Position numbers and translations under genes: made by a program. The notes below the pieces were generated by a model, which saw only the letters and a list, made by a program, of their open reading frames with translations, did not search any database and had not been told where the DNA came from. Shown one piece after another: positions 33,909-40,316 of a DNA stretch of 40,992 nucleotides. The stretch is from contig JAOPYO010000196.1 of the NCBI GenBank assembly GCA_025964575.1, forward strand, positions 1-40,992, given 5' to 3'. Every line of letters begins with the position of its first letter. Positions within the stretch are counted from its first letter, which is position 1. The stretch is from Actinomycetes bacterium (GTDB lineage Bacteria; Actinomycetota; Actinomycetes; Streptosporangiales; Streptosporangiaceae).

Positions 33909-35809
33909 CCTCGAAGACCGGCGCTGCGACCCCTTCTCGTGATCTTGCAGCTCGTGGTGAGACGCGGAACGTGCCGGCGCGCCTCCGCCACGGGGCAAAG
34001 ATCACGGGAGGATGGAGGCGGCTTACCGGGACGCGGTTCGGGCTGGCGATCCTGGCAGGTGCGGGGGCGCTGGCCTGCTCCATCGGGCTGATGGCGACCT
34101 CCGCCTGGCTGATCTCCCGGGCCGCCCAGCATCCGCCGGTCCTCTACCTCATGGTCGCGATCGTCTCCGTACGGGCCTTCGGCCTGGGCCGGGGCGTGTT
34201 GCGCTACGCAGAGCGGCTCATCTCGCACGATGCGGCTCTCCGCCTGCTGGCCCCCGTCCGGGTTCGCGTCTATGAGCGCCTCGCCGTTCTCGCCCCCGCA
34301 GGTCTCCATAACGCCCGCCCCGTCGGCGCTCATGTCGATGCTGGGGGCGGGGCACCTCGCTCTCGCGCATTTGCCGTGCCCACCTCCACGCGGCCGGCTG
34401 TCGGTGGCCGCGCCGGGGTGGTCACGGCAAATACAGCGGAACAGACAACCCGGGGATGGCGTAACGGCCAACTGCTGGAGCTCGTGGTCCGGAGCGTCGA
34501 CGGGGTCATGGACCGGTGGTTGCGGGCGATCGTGCCGATGGTGTCCGCGGCCATGGCGGCCGGCGCGGCGGTCGCCCTGGAATGGTGGCTGCTGCCGTCG
34601 GCCGGAGCAATCATGTTGGCGGCACTGCTCGCGGGAGGCATTGCGGCGCCCTGGGTGGCCCAGCGCGCCGCAGCGGCGGCCGAGCGGCGGGCGGCCGGGG
34701 CACGCGCGGAGATGTCGGCGCTGACCGTGGAGACGTTGCGCGGGCTGCCGGAGCTGGTCGCCTACGACGCGATGCCGGGCCGACTGGCCACCCTGCGCGG
34801 GCTCGACCAGACGCTCAGCCGGGCGGCGGGGGTGTCGGCCTGGACGGCCGGCCTCGGCTCAGCGCTCTCCTCACTGGCCTGCGGGGTGTCGGTCCTCGGC
34901 GCCCTCGGCACTGGTGTCCCGGCGGTACGGGAGGGCAGGCTGGATGGGCTTCTGCTCGCCGTCATCGTGCTGCTCCCGTTGGCCGCCTTCGAGCCGATCA
35001 GTACGCTGTCCGCAGCCGCCCAGCAACTGCTGCGCTCCCGCGAGAACGTGGCGCGCCTCCAGGCCGTGCTCGACGTCTCGGATCCGGTCATCGAACCGCC
35101 TGAACCACGCCCGCTCCCTCCTTCCGTGATCACGCAAGCGTCACGGCAGCGATCGCGTGATCACGTGGTGAGTCTGCGTGGGGTGAGTACGCGCTGGCCG
35201 GGTGGGGAGCCGATCACGCTCCCTGATCTGGACCTGTTCCCCGGCCGGCGCCTGGCGATCCTCGGGCGCAGCGGGGCGGGCAAGTCGACGCTGGCCGCGG
35301 TGCTGTCGCGCTTTCTGGAGTACGAGGGGTCCGTGACTCTGGGCGGCGTGGAGCTGCGGGAGATGGCGGGCGACGACGTACGGAAGGTCATCGGGCTCTG
35401 CGCGCAGGACCCGTACCTCTTCGACACCACGGTCGCCGAGAACGTACGGCTGGCCAGGCCAGGCTCCACCGACGGCGAGGTGGCCGCCGTCCTGTGCCGC
35501 GCCGGGCTCGGCGGTTGGCTCACCGCCCTGCCGGACGGCCTGAACACCCGGGTGGGGGAGCACGGGGCGGCGGTCTCGGGCGGCGAGCGCCAGCGGATCG
35601 CGCTGGCCCGGGCGCTGCTGGCCGACTTCCCGATCCTGATTCTGGACGAGCCGGATGCTCACCTGGACGCGGCCACCGCCGATGAGGTGCTGGCCGGCCT
35701 GCTGGACGCGGCCGGAGACCGTACCGTCCTGCTGATCACCCACCGCGCCGCGTTCCCCGGCGCCCACCCGATCCTCCGCCACGTCGACGAAGTCCTCACA
35801 CTCGCCTAA
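33905..35809 (+). CDS. cydC: CydC half of the CydDC exporter, with three in-frame element insertions
   Basis: 634 residues, longer than the usual 550-580. Membrane helices begin FGLAILAGAGALACSIGLMATSAWLISRAAQ. The ATPase is intact: Walker A GRSGAGKST, Q-loop CAQDPYLFD, signature VSGGERQRIALARAL, Walker B LILDEPDAHLD, and His in LLITHRAAFPG. The extra length comes from three inverted-repeat segments translated in frame: the N-terminal leader (33938-34007), 48 residues after LAPAGLHNAR (34318-34461), and a short linker segment (35125-35165). The second falls within the first intracellular region, where CydC normally runs straight into the RxGxLLxxxVxDVD block, so correct folding is uncertain. 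It is translationally coupled to cydD (ATGA). Confidence 0.9.
   Translation: MTSKTGAATPSRDLAARGETRNVPARLRHGAKITGGWRRLTGTRFGLAILAGAGALACSIGLMATSAWLISRAAQHPPVLYLMVAIVSVRAFGLGRGVLRYAERLISHDAALRLLAPVRVRVYERLAVLAPAGLHNARPVGAHVDAGGGAPRSRAFAVPTSTRPAVGGRAGVVTANTAEQTTRGWRNGQLLELVVRSVDGVMDRWLRAIVPMVSAAMAAGAAVALEWWLLPSAGAIMLAALLAGGIAAPWVAQRAAAAAERRAAGARAEMSALTVETLRGLPELVAYDAMPGRLATLRGLDQTLSRAAGVSAWTAGLGSALSSLACGVSVLGALGTGVPAVREGRLDGLLLAVIVLLPLAAFEPISTLSAAAQQLLRSRENVARLQAVLDVSDPVIEPPEPRPLPPSVITQASRQRSRDHVVSLRGVSTRWPGGEPITLPDLDLFPGRRLAILGRSGAGKSTLAAVLSRFLEYEGSVTLGGVELREMAGDDVRKVIGLCAQDPYLFDTTVAENVRLARPGSTDGEVAAVLCRAGLGGWLTALPDGLNTRVGEHGAAVSGGERQRIALARALLADFPILILDEPDAHLDAATADEVLAGLLDAAGDRTVLLITHRAAFPGAHPILRHVDEVLTLA
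33938..34007. repeat. 70-bp palindromic-ended element in cydC leader
   Basis: Begins CGTGATCTTGCAG and ends GGCAAAGATCACGG, so the ends are inverted repeats of each other. It shares ends and some interior with the 69-bp element at 19307-19375. It codes for most of CydC residues 12-34, just before the first membrane helix. Confidence 0.6.
34318..34461. repeat. 144-bp nested-hairpin element inserted in frame in cydC
   Basis: Removing 144 bp here joins LAPAGLHNAR directly to NGQLLELVVRSVDG, the expected CydC sequence. The insert has an outer hairpin with 18-bp arms (34367-34384 and 34417-34434, 16 of 18 paired, GCATTTGCCGTG/CACGGCAAATAC), an inner CGCGGCC/GGCCGCG pair (34389-34395 and 34406-34412), and a second small hairpin at its left end. 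CG occurs at both junctions and may be a 2-bp target duplication. Its length is a multiple of three and it has no stop codon in this frame. Confidence 0.7.
35125..35165. repeat. 41-bp inverted repeat in cydC linker
   Basis: Perfect 11-bp arms CGTGATCACGC (35125-35135) and GCGTGATCACG (35155-35165) lie in the linker between membrane and ATPase domains and code for part of PSVITQASRQRSRDHVVS. Size and the GTGATCAC core match the element at 1842-1883. Confidence 0.65.
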
Positions 35810-35930
35810 CCCTCGTCGAACCCGAGGACCCTGGCTGAGGACGCCTTCGTCGAACCTGGGGACCCCGATCTGTCGGACGCGGCCTGTGTCCACTCGCGCC
35901 GATTCCGAGGACGCCTACTCGGGACACGCC

Positions 35931-36515
35931 CTAATGCTGCACGGCCTTGCGGGCTTTTCCGACCACCTCTCGGCGGGCCTCCCGCACTTGGAGGGCGGCT
36001 TCCTTGCGGGCGTGCTTGATCTCCGTGGCCGCCTGTTTGCGCAGGTGCCGGGCCTCGGCACGGGCCTTGATCCGGGTGTCGTGGGCCTGACGGCGCAAGG
36101 CCTCCACCCGCGGATGCTTACGCGGCTCGGTGGCCACCAGCAGCAGCGCGCCGAACAGACCCGCGTTCTTGAGCAGGTGGGAGCGCTCAGAGGCGCGGCG
36201 CTCCGGGTCGTCCTCGGTCCAGTAGCGGTGCTCGGTGAGCAGCGCCGGCACCAACTGGGCCGCGAGCAGCAGCGTGGTCAGCCGTTTGAACTTGCCGAGT
36301 GCCAGAAGCGCCCCAGCGCCAAGGCTGAGCGCGCCCTGCAGCCGGACCAGAGTCTCCGGATCCTTGGTCGGCAGCCAGTCCAGGTGGTCGACGATCGGCT
36401 TGACGACCGGCGCGACCTGATCGGCTCGTGGGCCGGGGTTGCGCAGGTTCTCGATGCCGGTGACCACGAACGGGGCCGCGACGAAAGGACGGGCAAGGGC
36501 ACTGAAGAGTTGCAT
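35931..36515 (-). CDS. DoxX-family membrane protein with charged C-terminal tail
   Basis: 194 residues. The N-terminal part is DoxX-like: RPFVAAPFVVTGIENLRNP, then helices LQGALSLGAGALLALGKF and LTTLLLAAQLVPALLTEHRYW, and NAGLFGALLLVA. The last 60 residues are an extended, very charged helix (RIKARAEARHLRKQAATEI followed by KHARKEAALQVREARREV), probably a cytoplasmic coiled coil. The DoxX family is linked to quinone/redox membrane functions, but no activity can be assigned. The gene is divergent from the SRAP gene with a 64-bp gap. Between cydC and this gene (35810-35930) only a pair of imperfect CGTCGAACC-x-GGGGACC-type repeats is seen. Confidence 0.75.
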   Translation of the reverse strand: MQLFSALARPFVAAPFVVTGIENLRNPGPRADQVAPVVKPIVDHLDWLPTKDPETLVRLQGALSLGAGALLALGKFKRLTTLLLAAQLVPALLTEHRYWTEDDPERRASERSHLLKNAGLFGALLLVATEPRKHPRVEALRRQAHDTRIKARAEARHLRKQAATEIKHARKEAALQVREARREVVGKARKAVQH

Positions 36516-36579
36516 GTTGCTCTACTTGCCCACGGATCGACAGGTCACGCACGCTCGCCGCATTCGGCAGTATGAGGGC

Positions 36580-37338
36580 ATGTGCGGTCGCTATGCCACG
36601 GCGCGTCAGCGCCAGGAACTACTGGACACCTTCGACATCGGGTTCGACGCCACCGAGGAGGCGTTGGAGGCCGACTACAACGTCGCTCCCACCAAGCCGG
36701 TGCCCGCAGTCCTTGAGCGGGCCCCCAGATCAGCTTCCAAGGAATCACCCGAGGAGGTCGTACGGCAGTTGTGCACGCTCCGTTGGGGTCTGGTCCCGTC
36801 CTGGGCCAAGGACCTGTCCATCGGCAGCAGGATGATCAACGCTCGGGTGGAGACGGTTCATGAGAAGCCGGCGTTCCGGAAGGCGTTCGCCCAGCGCCGC
36901 TGCCTGCTGCCCGCAGACGGTTACTTCGAGTGGTACGCGCTCGAAGACGCCAAGGGAAAGCCCCGCAAACAGCCGTTCTTCATCCGCCCCCGAGATGGAA
37001 AGATCATGGCCATGGCGGGCCTATACGAGTTCTGGCGCTCGCCGGACGGCGAATGGATCCCGACGTGCACGGTGATCACCACCGAGGCCACCGATGATCT
37101 CGGCCGGATCCACGACCGGATGCCGATGATCGTCCAACCGGAACGCTGGGACGCCTGGCTGGATCCTTCCCGTACCGAGCCCGATGAGGTGCGAGAACTC
37201 CTCGTACCTGCGATGGCAGGAACCATGGAGGCCTATCCGGTGGCCAACTCCGTGGGGAATGTCAGAAACAACGGTCCGGAGCTCATACAACCGTCGCCGA
37301 ATGGGGATATTTCAAAAGATTCCGAAACTCTGTTCTGA
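36580..37338 (+). CDS. SRAP (HMCES/YedK-type) abasic-site-shielding protein
   Basis: 252 residues from ATG 36580, with TGAGGG directly upstream. The mature N-terminus after Met removal is the catalytic Cys2 (MCGRYAT). Other SRAP landmarks follow: YNVAPTKPVPAV, LRWGLVPSWAKD, INARVETV, RRCLLPADGYFEWY with the catalytic Glu, and IHDRMPMIV with the conserved His. These proteins form a covalent thiazolidine cross-link to abasic sites in single-stranded DNA. The length and motif order are normal. The family is often listed as SOS response-associated peptidase. Confidence 0.93.
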   Translation: MCGRYATARQRQELLDTFDIGFDATEEALEADYNVAPTKPVPAVLERAPRSASKESPEEVVRQLCTLRWGLVPSWAKDLSIGSRMINARVETVHEKPAFRKAFAQRRCLLPADGYFEWYALEDAKGKPRKQPFFIRPRDGKIMAMAGLYEFWRSPDGEWIPTCTVITTEATDDLGRIHDRMPMIVQPERWDAWLDPSRTEPDEVRELLVPAMAGTMEAYPVANSVGNVRNNGPELIQPSPNGDISKDSETLF

Positions 37339-37400
37339 CCCGCCGGGCGCCCGGTGGGGTCAGCCCGGCCTGTGGGTCGGAGAGAGGAGCGCCGACCGCC

Positions 37401-37748
37401 GTGGACATCTCGATCGCTCGCAAGCGCCTCGAGGGAATGCTCGCCGACCTGAACCGCTCAATTGCGATCTTGAAGGGTGAGTCTCCGGAGCCTGGTGGAT
37501 CGGACTACGACCACCACCCGGCGGACGCGGGCACCAGCCTCTCCGATGCCGACCGCAGCGAGGCGGCGCTGGAGGCGATGGAGGGGCATCGGTCGGTGGT
37601 GCTGGCGGCGCTCAGCAGGCTCGAGAGCGGACTGTACGGACAGTGCGTCGGTTGCGGTAAGCCCGTCCCCGAGGGGCGGCTGGAGGCACTCCCGGACGCC
37701 GCCCGCTGTGTGGTCTGCCAGGCGAGGCACGACCGGGCCCGGCGCTGA
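37401..37748 (+). CDS. DksA/TraR-family zinc-finger protein
   Basis: 115 residues from GTG 37401. An N-terminal coiled-coil pair (about 1-75, with SDADRSEAALEAMEGHRSVV) is followed by a C4 zinc finger: CVGCGKPVPEGRLEALPDAARCVVC. The LESGLYGQCVGCG segment is typical. Family members bind RNA polymerase through the secondary channel; the short coiled coil lacks the usual DxxDxA tip pattern, so ppGpp-type function is uncertain. It follows the SRAP gene by 62 bp. Confidence 0.88.
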   Translation: MDISIARKRLEGMLADLNRSIAILKGESPEPGGSDYDHHPADAGTSLSDADRSEAALEAMEGHRSVVLAALSRLESGLYGQCVGCGKPVPEGRLEALPDAARCVVCQARHDRARR

Positions 37749-37821
37749 ACTCGAAAACCGCCAGTCGTGAGCCTGGATCCGCCTGAGCAGGTTGTTGCGG
37801 ACGCGCCTGTGACATCGAGCA

Positions 37822-37857
37822 GTGCCTGCCGTGGCCGGATTCGGCCACGGCAGGCAC
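37822..37857. terminator. Strong hairpin downstream of DksA/TraR gene
   Basis: Perfect 16-bp arms (37822-37837 and 37842-37857) close on a 4-nt loop. There is no U-tract. It lies 74 bp past the stop codon and is likely the terminator of the SRAP-DksA unit. Confidence 0.75.
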
Positions 37858-37972
37858 AACGTCGCCCCGCAGTGCCCGAGGCAGGTCGGCCGGGATGTGG
37901 CGGCGTTGGCGCGGACCAGGGTAAGGGCGGTCTTCGAGCTCGGCGGGGGAGCCGACAGGCGGCCGGGGAAGT

Positions 37973-38152
37973 CGGATCGAGTCCAAGACGAACTTCTTTC
38001 GCGGCGTCGGGAAGGGGTCGGTGCGGGCGACGGCGCGGCCTCTGCACGTCGGACGCACAACGATCGTGGTGCAGACGGACCTGTTCGACGACGATGACCG
38101 GCGAGTCGCTCAGGTCACCCAGACCCAGGCCGTCCTGCTCCCCCGCGACTGA
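37973..38152 (+). pseudogene. 3' remnant of a PaaI-type hotdog thioesterase
   Basis: A short frame ending at TGA 38150-38152 reads RIESKTNFFRGVGKGSVRAT, then ARPLHVGRTTIVVQTDLFDD, then DDRRVAQVTQTQAVLLPRD. This is the C-terminal half of the PaaI thioesterase fold, with the characteristic KxNFxRxVxxGxVxAxAxxLHxGRTTxVV strands. The upstream half, including the active-site GG and Asp region, is not found in any frame back to the hairpin at 37857. It is too short for a functional hotdog protein, so it is a broken gene and marks a rearrangement boundary just before the toxin cassette. The remaining segment 37858-37972 shows nothing recognisable. Confidence 0.65.
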
Positions 38153-38168
38153 GCACCCGTTACCGCGT

Positions 38169-39455
38169 GTGGAGGCGGGGGTAACAAGACGCCCGCCTGT
38201 AGGCGGTGGCAGTGGTGGCGGTAGCGGTAGCGGTGGTGGTGGCGGAATCTTTAACAACATTATTCATGGCGCCCTAAGAGCAGTAAAATCTCTCAATCCA
38301 ATACCGGCAATTGTAGACGGATACAAAGGCGCTCTTAGCGCATATCAAAGCGATGGGGTTTTGGGTCTGGCTGGATACGGTTGGGGCCAGACTTGGGGCC
38401 CCTTCGCATCAATCAAGGCCGGCTACGAAATAGTCAGCAGTTTCGCCAAAGAAACACGCTCGACTTATCAAGCGCTCCAGGCAGGAAACTACGGTGCCGC
38501 CGCCGAGCACGCGACCTTCATGGGGGCATCGATAGCGCTATTCTTCCTCCCAGGGAAAGTTCTAGGAAAAGCGCGCAAAGTAGCTGGGCGCGTACGCGGA
38601 AAACCCGCTGCACCAGCAGAATCGGGACCGGCAAGTGATCCGAGTCGCTCGGGAGAGCCTGCTCCATCGAAGACGGCAGGCCCGAACTGCTTCCCGGCTG
38701 GAACTAAGATCGCCACCGAACACGGCCTCAGGCCCATCGAAAAGATCAAAGTAGGTGACCGCGTCTGGTCTCGCGACTATAAGACTAGTAAGTCGCTCCT
38801 TCAGAAGGTGACACGTCTCTTCCGGCATAAGACCCAGTTGCTCGTCACCATCAGTGCCGCAGGTGTGCTCATCAACGTGACTCCTGGGCACTGGGTTTGG
38901 TTCCCTGGTCACGGTTGGATCCAGGTCGCTGCCCTTCGTGAGGGGGACCGCCTACTGCAGCGCGACGGTCGTGAGGTTACCATCACGTCACTCGCCAGCC
39001 GTAATTCCGACATAGTTGTTTACAATTCTGAAGTCAGGCAGACTCATAGCTACTACGTTACTCAGCATCAACTTCTCGTACACAACGATTCCGGTACACC
39101 TTCTGGTAAGGGTGGATTTTTTGGGAGGATCTTCGGGAGCAAGCGAGGCGTGCCCAAGGCGCGTCCGATACCCAATGCGACAGTTGGTGACTTGAAGGGA
39201 AAGGCGCATGACATGGTCGATGGAAACGGTAGATGGATGTACGATTCCTTGAAGCGTGGACTTGCGCGAAGTCTGAGTGATGGTGAACTTCTAGAATCAG
39301 TCTTCAATCCAGATGATGGAATACACATGACCTATGAAGATGGTGTTATGCAAGAAGGAAATCATCGAATGGGTGAACTTATGAAGCGGGCTGAAGATCC
39401 CGACTCATCAATTACCTGGGAGACTCCAATCTATGTCGATGGGTTTGGCGGTTGA
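38169..39455 (+). CDS. Polymorphic toxin tip: Hint (pretoxin) domain plus C-terminal toxin
   Basis: The frame is open from 37767, but everything before about 38200 overlaps the thioesterase relic; GTG 38169 is the shortest reasonable start, and the true N-terminus may be lost. A Gly/Ser-rich stretch (about 15-30) leads into a hydrophobic pretoxin region (IVDGYKGALSAYQSDGVLGL, IALFFLPGKVLG). A Hint autoprotease domain follows (38688-39084): catalytic Cys in NCFPAGTKI, KVGDRVWSRD, TPGHWVW, QTHSYYV and terminal LLVHND. The last ~123 residues form the toxin candidate; EGNHRMGELMKR resembles the GxHRxxAL motif of ParB/sulfiredoxin-type domains known in some toxins. From about 38250 the base composition is clearly lower in GC than its neighbours, which suggests acquisition. 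Confidence 0.72.
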   Translation: MEAGVTRRPPVGGGSGGGSGSGGGGGIFNNIIHGALRAVKSLNPIPAIVDGYKGALSAYQSDGVLGLAGYGWGQTWGPFASIKAGYEIVSSFAKETRSTYQALQAGNYGAAAEHATFMGASIALFFLPGKVLGKARKVAGRVRGKPAAPAESGPASDPSRSGEPAPSKTAGPNCFPAGTKIATEHGLRPIEKIKVGDRVWSRDYKTSKSLLQKVTRLFRHKTQLLVTISAAGVLINVTPGHWVWFPGHGWIQVAALREGDRLLQRDGREVTITSLASRNSDIVVYNSEVRQTHSYYVTQHQLLVHNDSGTPSGKGGFFGRIFGSKRGVPKARPIPNATVGDLKGKAHDMVDGNGRWMYDSLKRGLARSLSDGELLESVFNPDDGIHMTYEDGVMQEGNHRMGELMKRAEDPDSSITWETPIYVDGFGG

Positions 39456-39475
39456 TGGGTTTCAGGAGAGGGTGG

Positions 39476-39862
39476 ATGATAAGGAAGATTTCTGCCAAAA
39501 CTGCGCAGCATCTCATGCTTGTAGCAGAAAAGTCTGGTATGGATGCGCGTGGGAATGCTGCCTGGCTTTTGTCTCGCGGAGATCAAGTTCGAGAGATCTA
39601 TCTATGCCCACGTAGCTTGCCTCCGCGGAAATCTGAATTCATTCGATGTTCATTGTTGGTCTTCGATTCAAGAAGTCGCGGCATCGGGATGAATCTTGAC
39701 GTTAAAAGACGGGATTACAAGAAGCTGCCGTGGGCACGCGAAGAAGATATGATCAGGCTGGCATTGGGGTTGGCCGTGAGGCTTCCGCTGGTACGCATGG
39801 CTGATGATCCGATGTTCGTAGAAGGCGTCGACTTCGGTGATGATGATCCCCTGATGAGCTAA
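39476..39862 (+). CDS. Probable immunity protein of the Hint toxin
   Basis: 128 residues from ATG 39476 (MIRKISAKTAQHLMLVAEKS), chosen for the GGAGAGG about 8 nt upstream; the ATG at 39455 that overlaps the toxin stop is a weaker choice. It shares the lower-GC composition of the toxin gene and begins 20 bp after it. There is no signal peptide. The middle has alternating hydrophobic strands (FIRCSLLVFDSRSRGIGMNL) and the C-terminus is strongly acidic (FGDDDPLMS), as in many immunity proteins that bind a basic toxin face. I recognise no family; the role rests on position and composition. Confidence 0.6.
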   Translation: MIRKISAKTAQHLMLVAEKSGMDARGNAAWLLSRGDQVREIYLCPRSLPPRKSEFIRCSLLVFDSRSRGIGMNLDVKRRDYKKLPWAREEDMIRLALGLAVRLPLVRMADDPMFVEGVDFGDDDPLMS

Positions 39863-39966
39863 AGCTCTGGGCTGATACTGATATGGCCCTGCGGCGAATG
39901 CGTTCATGGCTGAGCATGATCAGTGGTAGAGGCGACGCTTCGCTGTTGCTCTGAAACAGGCGTATA

Positions 39967-40299
39967 TCAGGGCAGATAGAGTTCGCCGATGTGTACGCCG
40001 TGTTCGAAGGCATGCCATTCGGCAGGGGTGTAGGTGATCTCGCTGCCGGTGATATAGCGCAGGTTGACGCTCTGGTCGGCTCGGCGGGTGACGGTGAAGG
40101 GGCCGGCGGTGTCGTAGTCGGCGTTGCGGACCTGGTCGAGGAGGGTACGCCAGTCTTCGGGGGTGCAGGCGATGGTAGGGCCGTCGGGGGCGTTGCTGTT
40201 GCGGACGAGGATCATCGCGGCAGCCTCTACACACTCGCCGTTGGCGGTGCTGTGGGAGGCCTTGCGCCATTGGGCGCGGGAAAGGTCAACGGTGGTCAT
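39967..40299 (-). CDS. DUF397-domain protein
   Basis: 110 residues, with AAGGAAGG upstream of ATG 40299. The DUF397 core is clear: WRKASHSTANGECVEAA, then ILVRNSNAPDGPTIACTPEDW. A C-terminal extension (SVNLRYITGSEITYTPAEWH) repeats the TPxxW pattern, perhaps a second degenerate copy. These proteins sit next to Xre/DUF5753 regulators in actinobacteria (Scr1/Scr2, WhiJ and BldB loci) and act with them in developmental or stress control. Here the regulator gene ends 17 bp upstream on the same strand. Confidence 0.88.
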   Translation of the reverse strand: MTTVDLSRAQWRKASHSTANGECVEAAAMILVRNSNAPDGPTIACTPEDWRTLLDQVRNADYDTAGPFTVTRRADQSVNLRYITGSEITYTPAEWHAFEHGVHIGELYLP

Positions 40300-40316
40300 C
40301 CCGCGCCTTCCTTCCG

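Noticed and set aside
34318..34461. The cydC insertion as an intein
   Set aside because: 48 residues is far too short, there is no N-terminal Cys/Ser or terminal HN motif, and the DNA is an inverted repeat.
37458..38260. Minus-strand frames across the DksA/TraR-toxin junction as a transposase remnant
   Set aside because: No DDE, HTH or other transposase motif could be found in any frame; the only recognisable homology is the plus-strand thioesterase tail.
38688..39084. Hint domain as a protein-splicing intein
   Set aside because: The position before a short C-terminal tip, lack of a downstream extein with Cys/Ser/Thr in a conserved host protein, and the pretoxin context fit an autoprotease that releases a toxin.
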